Source of the DNA: an uncultured Oscillospiraceae bacterium
GTDB taxonomy: Bacteria; Bacillota; Clostridia; Oscillospirales; Acutalibacteraceae
Direction of reading: 5' to 3'
DNA length: 64,000 nt
Assembly: GCA_958448165.1 (NCBI GenBank)
Contig: CAUDCW010000009.1
Location: 1 to 64,000 of the forward strand
The number at the start of each line of letters is the position of its first letter. The stretch's first letter is position 1. Position numbers and translations under genes: made by a program. This document shows, piece after piece, positions 43,831-50,978 of this stretch. The notes beneath the pieces were generated by a model. The model saw only the letters and a list, made by a program, of their open reading frames with translations. It had not been told where the DNA came from and searched no databases.

Positions 43831-44478
43831 GTGGTTAATGAATTTATATTGTCACCGGAGGAGCTTTATTTTCTTGGAGGATTGATTCAGGCAAAATATA
43901 TTGATTATGCCTATATTGCTGCACTGGAAGATATTCAGCAAAATATCGCTTTACGAAAAAAGGAAACCATTTCAGAGATGGTCAAAAAAAAACTTATAGA
44001 AGAAGATTTTAGCGGCGATCTTGAAGTTAATCAAAATCTTAGACATGTGCTTGAGCCTATCTTTTTTGGAGTCAAAGAATCCTCCCTTGACATTTGCTAT
44101 GTTGGAGACGAAAAAAGGGTTGATATTTATAAATTTCATTTTTTAGAAGATAACATTACTATGGTGACCGGAAAAGATAAGCGGTTGCACATAAAGAATG
44201 TAACAGAAGATATGTTTGTTGAGCTGCTTAATGATATTCTTCCTCGAGAATATGAGGTTGATGACACGGTTCTTGATAGCATAGACCATAATCTTATAAC
44301 ACGCCTGATTGCGGTTAAGTGTGCAAATGTTAATGAGAATTCATTTGTGTATATATATATTGAGGCTGATAATAAGCTCTATTTTGAAAAGGAAACAGGC
44401 GCTTTATCCGTGGTGTCAAAAGAGGATTTTATTAACGAGGCTGTTGCAGTTTTAAGAGGTGAAAAATATGGGATTTAA
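43831..44478 (+). CDS. Cytoplasmic protein of the T7-like locus, unknown (possible chaperone)
   Basis: 215 aa, no TM segment or signal. It starts VNEFILSPEELYFLGGLI and alternates helices and strands, ending in KEDFINEAVAVLRGEKYGI. Size, position next to WXG100 genes and the mixed alpha/beta layout recall secretion chaperones such as EspG or the DUF5081 group, but I cannot make a firm match. GTG 43831 has AGAGGAGGAG upstream. Its end overlaps the next WXG-like gene by 11 bases, indicating coupling. Confidence 0.65.
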   Translation: MVNEFILSPEELYFLGGLIQAKYIDYAYIAALEDIQQNIALRKKETISEMVKKKLIEEDFSGDLEVNQNLRHVLEPIFFGVKESSLDICYVGDEKRVDIYKFHFLEDNITMVTGKDKRLHIKNVTEDMFVELLNDILPREYEVDDTVLDSIDHNLITRLIAVKCANVNENSFVYIYIEADNKLYFEKETGALSVVSKEDFINEAVAVLRGEKYGI

Positions 44479-44776
44479 GGACTCTAACGGGCAAATTACT
44501 ATTGATGAGATGGCGGCTCAAAAAGATATATGCAATCTTTCGCAATCAGCAGAGTCGCTTAACTCGGCACTTGAAAATATTAATCAGATAATATCCGTTT
44601 CGGCTGAATTCAAGGGGAATTCTGCCGCAGCCATTAACGAGAACGCTGTTATTTTGAAGCGGCGGATAGAAACGCTTATTTCTGAAATATCGGAATCTGC
44701 GGAATATATTAAAAACACTGTCAGCAGGTATCAGCTGACAGACGGTAATCTGAAGACTTTTATAGACAGCTATTAA
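44468..44776 (+). CDS. WXG100-like protein with F-K-G turn
   Basis: 102 aa. Two helices joined by F48-K49-G50 (SVSAEFKGNSAAAINENA) in the place of W-x-G; the second helix is ILKRRIETLISEISESAEYIKNTV. ATG 44468 behind AGAGGTG is preferred over GTG 44459. Likely an export substrate or the partner of a WXG100 protein in the cluster. Confidence 0.75.
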   Translation: MGFKDSNGQITIDEMAAQKDICNLSQSAESLNSALENINQIISVSAEFKGNSAAAINENAVILKRRIETLISEISESAEYIKNTVSRYQLTDGNLKTFIDSY

Positions 44777-44789
44777 CGGAGGACAGAGT

Positions 44790-45131
44790 ATGTCAAAGAT
44801 AACGGTAGATATTCAAGGACTTAGAGAAAGCTCTGATACTTTAAGTAACTGTGTTGCGGAAATGGAAAATCTATACAGAAGATTAAATACTCTTATTTCA
44901 CAACTCGATGCAACCTGGGACGGTGATGCAAGCCAGGCATATATAAGTAAGCTGAACAGACAGGCGAATCTCGTAATGGATTCTGCTAAAATTACAAAAG
45001 AATTTTCGGAATACGGGAAGAAAACAGCTGATAAATTTGAAGTAATAGATGCAGCAAATAAAATGCTTGAAAGCGTGTTCCCGTCAATAGCCAATAATCA
45101 TTCAAAAGGTAGAGGAGGTAGATCGTTATGA
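44790..45131 (+). CDS. WXG100 family protein
   Basis: 113 aa with the canonical turn W43-D44-G45 (LDATWDGDASQAYISKL), the same residue positions as in the WXG100 protein at 43157. A tail of about 15 residues (NNHSKGRGGRSL) is basic. RBS GGAGGA precedes ATG 44790. The stop overlaps the next start by four bases (ATGA). Confidence 0.88.
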   Translation: MSKITVDIQGLRESSDTLSNCVAEMENLYRRLNTLISQLDATWDGDASQAYISKLNRQANLVMDSAKITKEFSEYGKKTADKFEVIDAANKMLESVFPSIANNHSKGRGGRSL

Positions 45132-45607
45132 TTATTTCCGTTGATACTGAAGAGCTCAGCAGAATGGCGAGTATGGCGTTGAATGCAAACAGCGAAATAG
45201 AAAATAGTGCTTCAAGGTTAAGCTTGGTAGTTGAACATAATGACTGGAATTGCAAGGAGCGCGACTGGATTAACGAAAATATAACAACCATTAAATCATC
45301 ACATCAGAAATTGACAGAAGACATGGCTGAATTTTCGGCGGCATTAAATAAAATTGCGGCTTTATTCAGCGAAGCGGAGCAAGCTTTGCCCAACGAGTTT
45401 CAGCATATTGATACAATGATTGGTTCTGCACTCTCCCTTACCGGTTCAGCACTTTCATCAGGAGCAGTTACAGCTGCTTCGGTTAATTCGTTGGCAGAGA
45501 GTACCGTTATAAACAGCAGCTTGCAAAGCTACGAATTATCAAATCTGAATAATGGAATAAATATTTGCAGTTTTGATTCATTTTTGACAAATGATACAAA
45601 CGCTTAA
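45128..45607 (+). CDS. WXG100-like protein with C-terminal extension
   Basis: 159 aa. The first 100 residues are a helical hairpin with D-W-N-C (residues 39-42) at the turn position and a second W47. A low-complexity Ser/Ala/Thr-rich tail follows (SALSLTGSALSSGAVTAASVNSLAES), unlike the other members. Its ATG overlaps the preceding stop. Possibly a substrate with an exported tail. Confidence 0.7.
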   Translation: MIISVDTEELSRMASMALNANSEIENSASRLSLVVEHNDWNCKERDWINENITTIKSSHQKLTEDMAEFSAALNKIAALFSEAEQALPNEFQHIDTMIGSALSLTGSALSSGAVTAASVNSLAESTVINSSLQSYELSNLNNGINICSFDSFLTNDTNA

Positions 45608-45627
45608 TTTGAGGATGTGGGATAATT

Positions 45628-46428
45628 ATGAGTGACAAAATCAAAATATCTGTAGAAGACTTAAGAGCGCAGAGCGCCGAGCTTGCGGAGATTGCGTCGG
45701 AGTTTGAAACACAATACAAACTGGCGGTTAATACAATGAAGAATATGAAAGCGTGTATGAGTATGGCGATGGCAGTCAATATGATTATAAAAATGACTCG
45801 CCTGATTACCTTCTTTGTATCCTTGAATTCAACATTGCAGCAGGGTGTGACAATCGCAAATCACGCAGCCGACAACTTTGAGAACACTGATATTGCGTTG
45901 AGAAAGCTTTACGGCGATACTTTAACGGAAGAGGTAAAAAGTGTGCCGGCATCAGTGCAGAAAGTTGGAACTCCAATTGAAGCTGAGGTGAAAAGTGTAC
46001 CGGCATCAGTGCGGAAAGCTGAAACTTCAATTGAAGCTGAGGTTGAGCAGTTAAAAATAAATAAAGATTTTTCTCCGGGTAGTTATAACCCTAATAATTT
46101 TATGTATTATGTTGAGAGTTGGAAAGGGCAACCTATTCGCGGAAGTCAATGTTTTGCAATGGCTCACATGATGCAGGTTGAGGTTGCCGGCAGTCGGGGC
46201 TATTCTATAGGAAGTAATGTTAATGTCAATGATATTCAGGTTGGGGATGTTATTCATTATTATGGTAATGGCGCAGATGCTACATATGGACATTGGGTTT
46301 TTGTAACTGCGTTGGATGGAGATAACATTACTGTTGCTGAGGGGAATTGGGAACCTGGGACCGTGACATACGGAAGGGTAATGAATAAAAATAATATCTC
46401 CCTGGTGCAAATTGATAGAGTATCATAA
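45628..46428 (+). CDS. Candidate T7 effector: WXG-like domain fused to CHAP-type peptidase
   Basis: 266 aa. Residues 1-98 form a helical N-domain resembling WXG100/LXG targeting modules (ISVEDLRAQSAELAEIASEFE). A linker carries two copies of an 18-residue unit (KSVPASVxKxxTxIEAEV; 54-bp DNA repeat at 45931-46038). Residues 150-266 resemble a CHAP amidase/peptidase: Cys175 in SQCFAMAHMM, GDVIHYYG, His222 in YGHWVFVTAL, and EGNW. I infer an exported peptidoglycan hydrolase, either a toxin or a wall-remodelling enzyme. No obvious immunity gene follows. Confidence 0.75.
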   Translation: MSDKIKISVEDLRAQSAELAEIASEFETQYKLAVNTMKNMKACMSMAMAVNMIIKMTRLITFFVSLNSTLQQGVTIANHAADNFENTDIALRKLYGDTLTEEVKSVPASVQKVGTPIEAEVKSVPASVRKAETSIEAEVEQLKINKDFSPGSYNPNNFMYYVESWKGQPIRGSQCFAMAHMMQVEVAGSRGYSIGSNVNVNDIQVGDVIHYYGNGADATYGHWVFVTALDGDNITVAEGNWEPGTVTYGRVMNKNNISLVQIDRVS

Positions 46429-46448
46429 AATGTAATAGGATGTTATTT

Positions 46449-47174
46449 ATGATTTCATATTCAATATTTACTAATATAGGTGACAGAGAAATTAATGAGG
46501 ATGCGGTTGGCGCATTTGAAAATAACGGCAATTACTGCTTTGTCCTTTGTGACGGCCTGGGAGGTCACGGTATGGGCGATATTGCATCTGCCTGTGTCAA
46601 GGAAGTTTTTGGCGACTACTTTGCTAAAACAGATGATATGTCTAATTTTCTCGGCCTTGCCTTTTCTGCCGCACAAGATATATTGATGCAGGAGCAGGTT
46701 GTTATGAAAGCTAAGAGAAGTATGAAGACGACCGCTACTGCGATAGTTATTGATGACAGTACGGCATATATAGGTCATATCGGGGATTCAAGAGCTTATG
46801 TTTTCAAAAGTAATAAGGTAAAGGCTCGAACCCTTGACCATAGCATTCCTCAGATGATGGTGCTTTCAAAGCAGATTAAGGAAAGGGAAATAAGAAAACA
46901 TCCTGACAGAAATGTTGTTTTGCGTGTAATGGGAGTTGAGTGGGACGAGCCTATGTATGAGCTTATGCCGCCTGTGCCATTGAAAAAATGTCAGGCGTTT
47001 TTGTTGTGTTCCGATGGCTTTTGGGAATTGATAGACGAAAATACTATGTGTACTTTGTTAAAGAAATCAGACTCTGTGCAGGAATGGCTTTTGTCTATGG
47101 CAGATATTGTAAGGCAAAACGGCAAAGACCGGGAAATGGATAATTATTCAGCAATTGCTATATGGAATGAATAG
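46449..47174 (+). CDS. PP2C-type protein phosphatase 1
   Basis: 241-aa Ser/Thr phosphatase. All metal-binding motifs are visible: GDREINED, VLCDGLGGHGMGD, YIGHIGDSRAY, LLCSDGFWE and DNYSAI at the C terminus. It should dephosphorylate targets of the two kinases encoded downstream. ATG 46449 has AGGA nine bases upstream; ATG 46440 overlaps that site and is rejected. No TM segment. Confidence 0.93.
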   Translation: MISYSIFTNIGDREINEDAVGAFENNGNYCFVLCDGLGGHGMGDIASACVKEVFGDYFAKTDDMSNFLGLAFSAAQDILMQEQVVMKAKRSMKTTATAIVIDDSTAYIGHIGDSRAYVFKSNKVKARTLDHSIPQMMVLSKQIKEREIRKHPDRNVVLRVMGVEWDEPMYELMPPVPLKKCQAFLLCSDGFWELIDENTMCTLLKKSDSVQEWLLSMADIVRQNGKDREMDNYSAIAIWNE

Positions 47175-47189
47175 AAAGGATTGCTTGTT

Positions 47190-47987
47190 ATGCAGCGATA
47201 TAAAGACAATTATATTATTTCTGACGAAAACAATATCTGTGAGGTTGTCATATATTCAGTTATAGGCGATCGTGAAGAACAGCAGGACAGTGCCGGATAT
47301 GAGATGAAATCAAATAATGCTATTGTAACCGTTTGCGACGGTATGGGTGGATTTGCAGGCGGCAAATTGGCCAGTAGTCTCTCAGTCGAAAAGCTGCTGG
47401 AAATATTCCGTGAGAATCATTCCTGCGGTGATGCATATAAAATGTTAATTAACGCCGCAGGGATACTTGATGAAGCAGTTCGCAGTCTGAAAGATGAAAA
47501 AGGCGAGTGGCTCAAAGCAGGCTCAACTCTGGCTTCGATTGTGATTAACGAACAAGGTGTTTTCTGGCTTTCAGTCGGAGACAGCAGGATATACATTGTG
47601 CGGAACAATAATTTGCGTCAGCTGACAGTTGATCATATATATTCATTTAAATTAAAAAAAGATTTGGATAGCGGTACTATTTCAAGAAACGAATATGACA
47701 AGAAAATGGTCAACGGAGATGCTTTGGTCAGCTTTCTGGGAATTGGAGGGTTGCCCATGTGCGATTGCAACGAAGAACCGTTTAAAACCTTAAGTGGTGA
47801 CAGAATAATAATTATGTCCGACGGATTGTATAAGCTTGTGCCCGATAACGAAGTCTGTGAGATATTGTCTAATTTTGCCAATATGACTGATGCATTAAGA
47901 GCGTTAGATTCTAAAGCAAAGCATTATTCCAAATCAAAAAGAATAGCAAGAGATAATATGACTTTGGCTCTGATTAAAATTAAATAA
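47190..47987 (+). CDS. PP2C-type protein phosphatase 2
   Basis: About 265 aa, a second, divergent PP2C: IGDREEQQDS, VCDGMGGFAGGKLAS, WLSVGDSRIY, IIMSDGLYK and a C-terminal RDNMTLALIK. It starts 16 bases after phosphatase 1. Asp to Gln changes in the first motif compared with GDREINED and the presence of two enzymes suggest different substrates. ATG 47190 follows AAAGGA. Confidence 0.92.
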   Translation: MQRYKDNYIISDENNICEVVIYSVIGDREEQQDSAGYEMKSNNAIVTVCDGMGGFAGGKLASSLSVEKLLEIFRENHSCGDAYKMLINAAGILDEAVRSLKDEKGEWLKAGSTLASIVINEQGVFWLSVGDSRIYIVRNNNLRQLTVDHIYSFKLKKDLDSGTISRNEYDKKMVNGDALVSFLGIGGLPMCDCNEEPFKTLSGDRIIIMSDGLYKLVPDNEVCEILSNFANMTDALRALDSKAKHYSKSKRIARDNMTLALIKIK

Positions 47988-48006
47988 TTCGCGAAAGGGA
48001 CTAAAT

Positions 48007-48999
48007 ATGAATGTAATTAAATGTAAAAACGGACATTTTTACGATGCAGACAAATTTTTATCCTGTCCACACTGTGGTGTGAGTGCGGCAAAAAATGAAT
48101 ATAGCGGACAGGAATCAAGTAAAGAAAAAATAAAAAAAGATGTTACTATAGGTATTTGGGAAGATAATGATAATTCTGAGAATAACGAAAATGAATCGGT
48201 TATTCCCGAAAGAAGTGAAATAGATTCGTATAATGAGCCGGAAAAAATAATCAACAGTAATAGAGAAAGAATATATGAGGATTCACAATATAGCGGCAAC
48301 ACCACTTCGGTTGCGTTGAAAAAAAGAAGTAAAAAGCTGATAATTATTGTTTCCTCTGTTATTATACTGGTTGTTTTTGCTGTTGTATGTATTTTGCTTT
48401 TGACGGTTAACGGTAGGAGTCGTTCTGATGCAATGATAGCGGAAAAGCCTTTTAGTAATTCTCAGATTTCTGCATATGAAAAAGGTCTTTCATATTTGTC
48501 GGCTTATGCAGACAACGGAGATGAATCCGACCGTGATAATGCAAAAGAACAATTTGAAATTGCCGGCAGTTATGATAAAGCAGAGTATTATACGAAGATA
48601 CTGATTTTCTGCAGCAAAGATGATAAGCGTGAAGTAGTTTCAGAATTATTGAATTATTCTGATGATGAATATGTGCAAAAAATTCTTCTATCTGATAAAT
48701 ACATATATGATTTCTTCAGAGATACTTTATGGGTAGGAGAAAGCGACAAGAACACCGATGCAAAATACTTTCTGACTTTTGACGAAAATTGTTTAAGTGA
48801 TTATAATTTGCCAAGTTTCGGCCGTAAAAACAATGACGAAAAAGTCATATGTTATAAATTCAGCTCCGGCGTTTATACAACTATTCTTAATGATGGTACT
48901 GAAAATAATTACTGGAAATTTGAAATGCTGAATCAGAATGAAATAAAGGTGTTTTGCTATGACGGAGAGAACACTCTGTATTTAAGGCGTTCTCAATAA
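48007..48999 (+). CDS. Zinc-ribbon membrane protein A with TIG motif
   Basis: 330 aa. N-terminal C6-x3-H10...C20-P-H-C23 metal site (IKCKNGHFYDADKFLSCPHCG), then T47-I-G-I-W-E-D, an acidic disordered linker, one TM helix (about 110-134) and an outer domain of about 190 residues with TPR-like helices (YEKGLSYLSAYADNGDES) followed by a beta-rich end. It is paralogous in its first 60 residues to the protein at 49138. The Thr47 motif may be phosphorylated by the neighbouring kinases. Confidence 0.75.
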   Translation: MNVIKCKNGHFYDADKFLSCPHCGVSAAKNEYSGQESSKEKIKKDVTIGIWEDNDNSENNENESVIPERSEIDSYNEPEKIINSNRERIYEDSQYSGNTTSVALKKRSKKLIIIVSSVIILVVFAVVCILLLTVNGRSRSDAMIAEKPFSNSQISAYEKGLSYLSAYADNGDESDRDNAKEQFEIAGSYDKAEYYTKILIFCSKDDKREVVSELLNYSDDEYVQKILLSDKYIYDFFRDTLWVGESDKNTDAKYFLTFDENCLSDYNLPSFGRKNNDEKVICYKFSSGVYTTILNDGTENNYWKFEMLNQNEIKVFCYDGENTLYLRRSQ

Positions 49000-49137
49000 G
49001 AGGAGTGTATGCGTTGTTAGTGTTACGATTGTTCAGAAAGCACAAGGTTATGCTATGTTGAATAAAAAATATATAGGAACATTGAGTTGCTGCTTTTAGT
49101 CATTACTATAAAAATTAATTTGAAAGGAATTTGAACA

Positions 49138-50082
49138 ATGAATGTAATTAAATGTGAAAAAGGACATTTTTTTGATGCTGACAGATTTGAATCTTGTCCG
49201 CATTGCAATGAGGGTAAGGCAAATGAGTCGCATGTAAAATCGAATACAAGAATTCCAACTGAAAAAAACGTAAAAACAATAGGTTTATTTGATGAGGAAG
49301 AGCCGGGTTCCTATGGTGTACAGAATGATGAGTCGGAGTTTGCTGCAGGAAAAATCACAGAAGACCATAGTGAAAGGAGTAATAATATTGTAACGAATGT
49401 TACTTCATCGAGAGAAGATGCAACTTCCGGTATAGCGAATGAAAATAAAAAGAGTAAGAAAATATTGCTGATTATTATAATAGCGGCTTCATTAATTGCC
49501 GCTGCCGCAATCATTTTATTATTTGCATTTAACAATGGTAGTGATAATAATTCTGTTTCTCAGACAGAACAGCATGTTCAGTCACAAGCTCCATTATCAA
49601 GTGAAAATATTACATCGGAAAATCAACCGACTGATGATAAAACGAACAGTTCATCAACTGATTCGGAGGTACAGGTTTCATCCGCAGATGAAGTAAATGT
49701 CAAAGATATAAAAATAACCGGAATAACCGACATCGGATTTATTAAGATTGAAAGCACAGAAATTTCAAAGGACGGATATACTTGTGTGTCACCCGATGGC
49801 GCAATTTTTGAAAGTGACGGACTTGTTATTCATGGTAAGTATAGCTATAAAATAAATTTTACGGATGAAGAAAAGTCCAATATGATGCACGGCGGAGATC
49901 TCTATAATGAAGATGGAACGTTATATGAGAGTAAAGATTTAGAGTGTTGGTCAGATTCGAGTGCACTTGAATATGGAGTTAAACTGCCTGATGATATCAA
50001 ATCTGGAACATACACTTATTCTTTATATCAGACTATTGCCGGTGAAGATGCAGAAAGCGTTATTACATTTACGGTAAATTGA
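49138..50082 (+). CDS. Zinc-ribbon membrane protein B with TIG motif
   Basis: 314 aa. The head MNVIKCEKGHFFDADRFESCPHC is nearly identical to protein A, and T47-I-G-L-F-D-E-E sits at the same residue number. A TM helix (about 104-127) leads to a Ser/Thr/Gln-rich outer linker and a beta-rich C-terminal domain (KDIKITGITDIGFIKIESTEIS...) without recognised family. A 138-bp gap precedes it, with GAAAGGAA as RBS. Confidence 0.75.
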   Translation: MNVIKCEKGHFFDADRFESCPHCNEGKANESHVKSNTRIPTEKNVKTIGLFDEEEPGSYGVQNDESEFAAGKITEDHSERSNNIVTNVTSSREDATSGIANENKKSKKILLIIIIAASLIAAAAIILLFAFNNGSDNNSVSQTEQHVQSQAPLSSENITSENQPTDDKTNSSSTDSEVQVSSADEVNVKDIKITGITDIGFIKIESTEISKDGYTCVSPDGAIFESDGLVIHGKYSYKINFTDEEKSNMMHGGDLYNEDGTLYESKDLECWSDSSALEYGVKLPDDIKSGTYTYSLYQTIAGEDAESVITFTVN

Positions 50083-50098
50083 AATGAGCTGATAATTG

Positions 50099-50974
50099 AT
50101 GGAAAAAAGAGATGTGAGACGGTGTGTCAACGGCCATTATTATGACGGGCAAATGTATGAATTTTGCCCGCATTGCGGAGCGAGTACAGCAGAAGCAAAA
50201 AATAAATCAAATACAAATCATGATTCATCCGATAATAAAAACATGGATATAAAATTTCTTAAAAAGAAAAGTTCCAATGAGAAAAAAGCAAAAAACGGAA
50301 AGAATAAGCGAAAAACAGTTGGTATGTTTAATGATGATTATTCCGAAGAAAACAGCAAATCAGAACACAACGACTCATTAAAGTCCGCTTCCTTTATTCC
50401 ACGGGAAGAAGAGAAGGAAAAATCCACAGAAAGAGAAGTGATTTTTGCGAAATCAGATTATCCTGAAAAGGTTGCGGATAATAAGAATGTGGAAAACAGA
50501 GATGATAACGATGTGCAGGACGGTTCTGTTGAAGAAATCAGTAAATTAAAACAGACAGAGAATGGAAAAACATTCGGGTATTTTCATGTCGATAAAGAGC
50601 GTGGTAAGTCAGGTGCTTCGTCTGAGCCTGTTGTCGGATGGTTAGTGTGTGTTAAAGGAAGTCACTTCGGGGAAAGCTTTAACATATTCTCAGGGAAAAA
50701 TTCTTTAGGCAGAGGTACGGATAATCTTATCGTTATTTCAGACGATCAGTCTGTTTCAAGAATAAAACACGCGTGGATAACTTACGAGCCTAAAAAGAGG
50801 AATTTTTATATTGCACCGGGAGAAAGCAGCGGACTGACATATCTGAATGATGAGTTGGTAGATCGTTCTCAGATTATTAAGGCGTTTGATATTGTAGAAA
50901 TAGGCAAAACATTGTTTGTTTTTGTTCCTTTATGCGGAGAAAAATTTACTTGGGATAATTATATTCAGGAGTGA
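50099..50974 (+). CDS. FHA-domain protein with zinc ribbon and TVG motifs
   Basis: 291 aa, soluble. N-terminal C9-x3-H13...C23-PHC26 ribbon like proteins A and B, a charged disordered region holding K72-T73-V-G-M-F-N-D-D and a second copy K157-T158-F-G-Y-F, and a C-terminal FHA domain (about 185-285; NSLGRGTDNLIVISDDQSVSRIKHAWI). FHA domains bind phosphothreonine, so this is a candidate adaptor that reads kinase output and could bind its own TVG motif. The kinase gene starts four bases later. Confidence 0.82.
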   Translation: MEKRDVRRCVNGHYYDGQMYEFCPHCGASTAEAKNKSNTNHDSSDNKNMDIKFLKKKSSNEKKAKNGKNKRKTVGMFNDDYSEENSKSEHNDSLKSASFIPREEEKEKSTEREVIFAKSDYPEKVADNKNVENRDDNDVQDGSVEEISKLKQTENGKTFGYFHVDKERGKSGASSEPVVGWLVCVKGSHFGESFNIFSGKNSLGRGTDNLIVISDDQSVSRIKHAWITYEPKKRNFYIAPGESSGLTYLNDELVDRSQIIKAFDIVEIGKTLFVFVPLCGEKFTWDNYIQE

Positions 50975-50978
50975 TATT

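Noticed and set aside
43646..43885. 79-codon ORF overlapping the hairpin and the gene at 43831
   Set aside because: It begins in repeat-like DNA, has no ribosome-binding site at its start and overlaps a better-supported gene in another frame.
50916..50978. N-terminal extension of the first kinase from 50916
   Set aside because: It overlaps the FHA gene and lacks a ribosome-binding site; ATG 50979 has GGAGTGA and gives the zinc-ribbon start.
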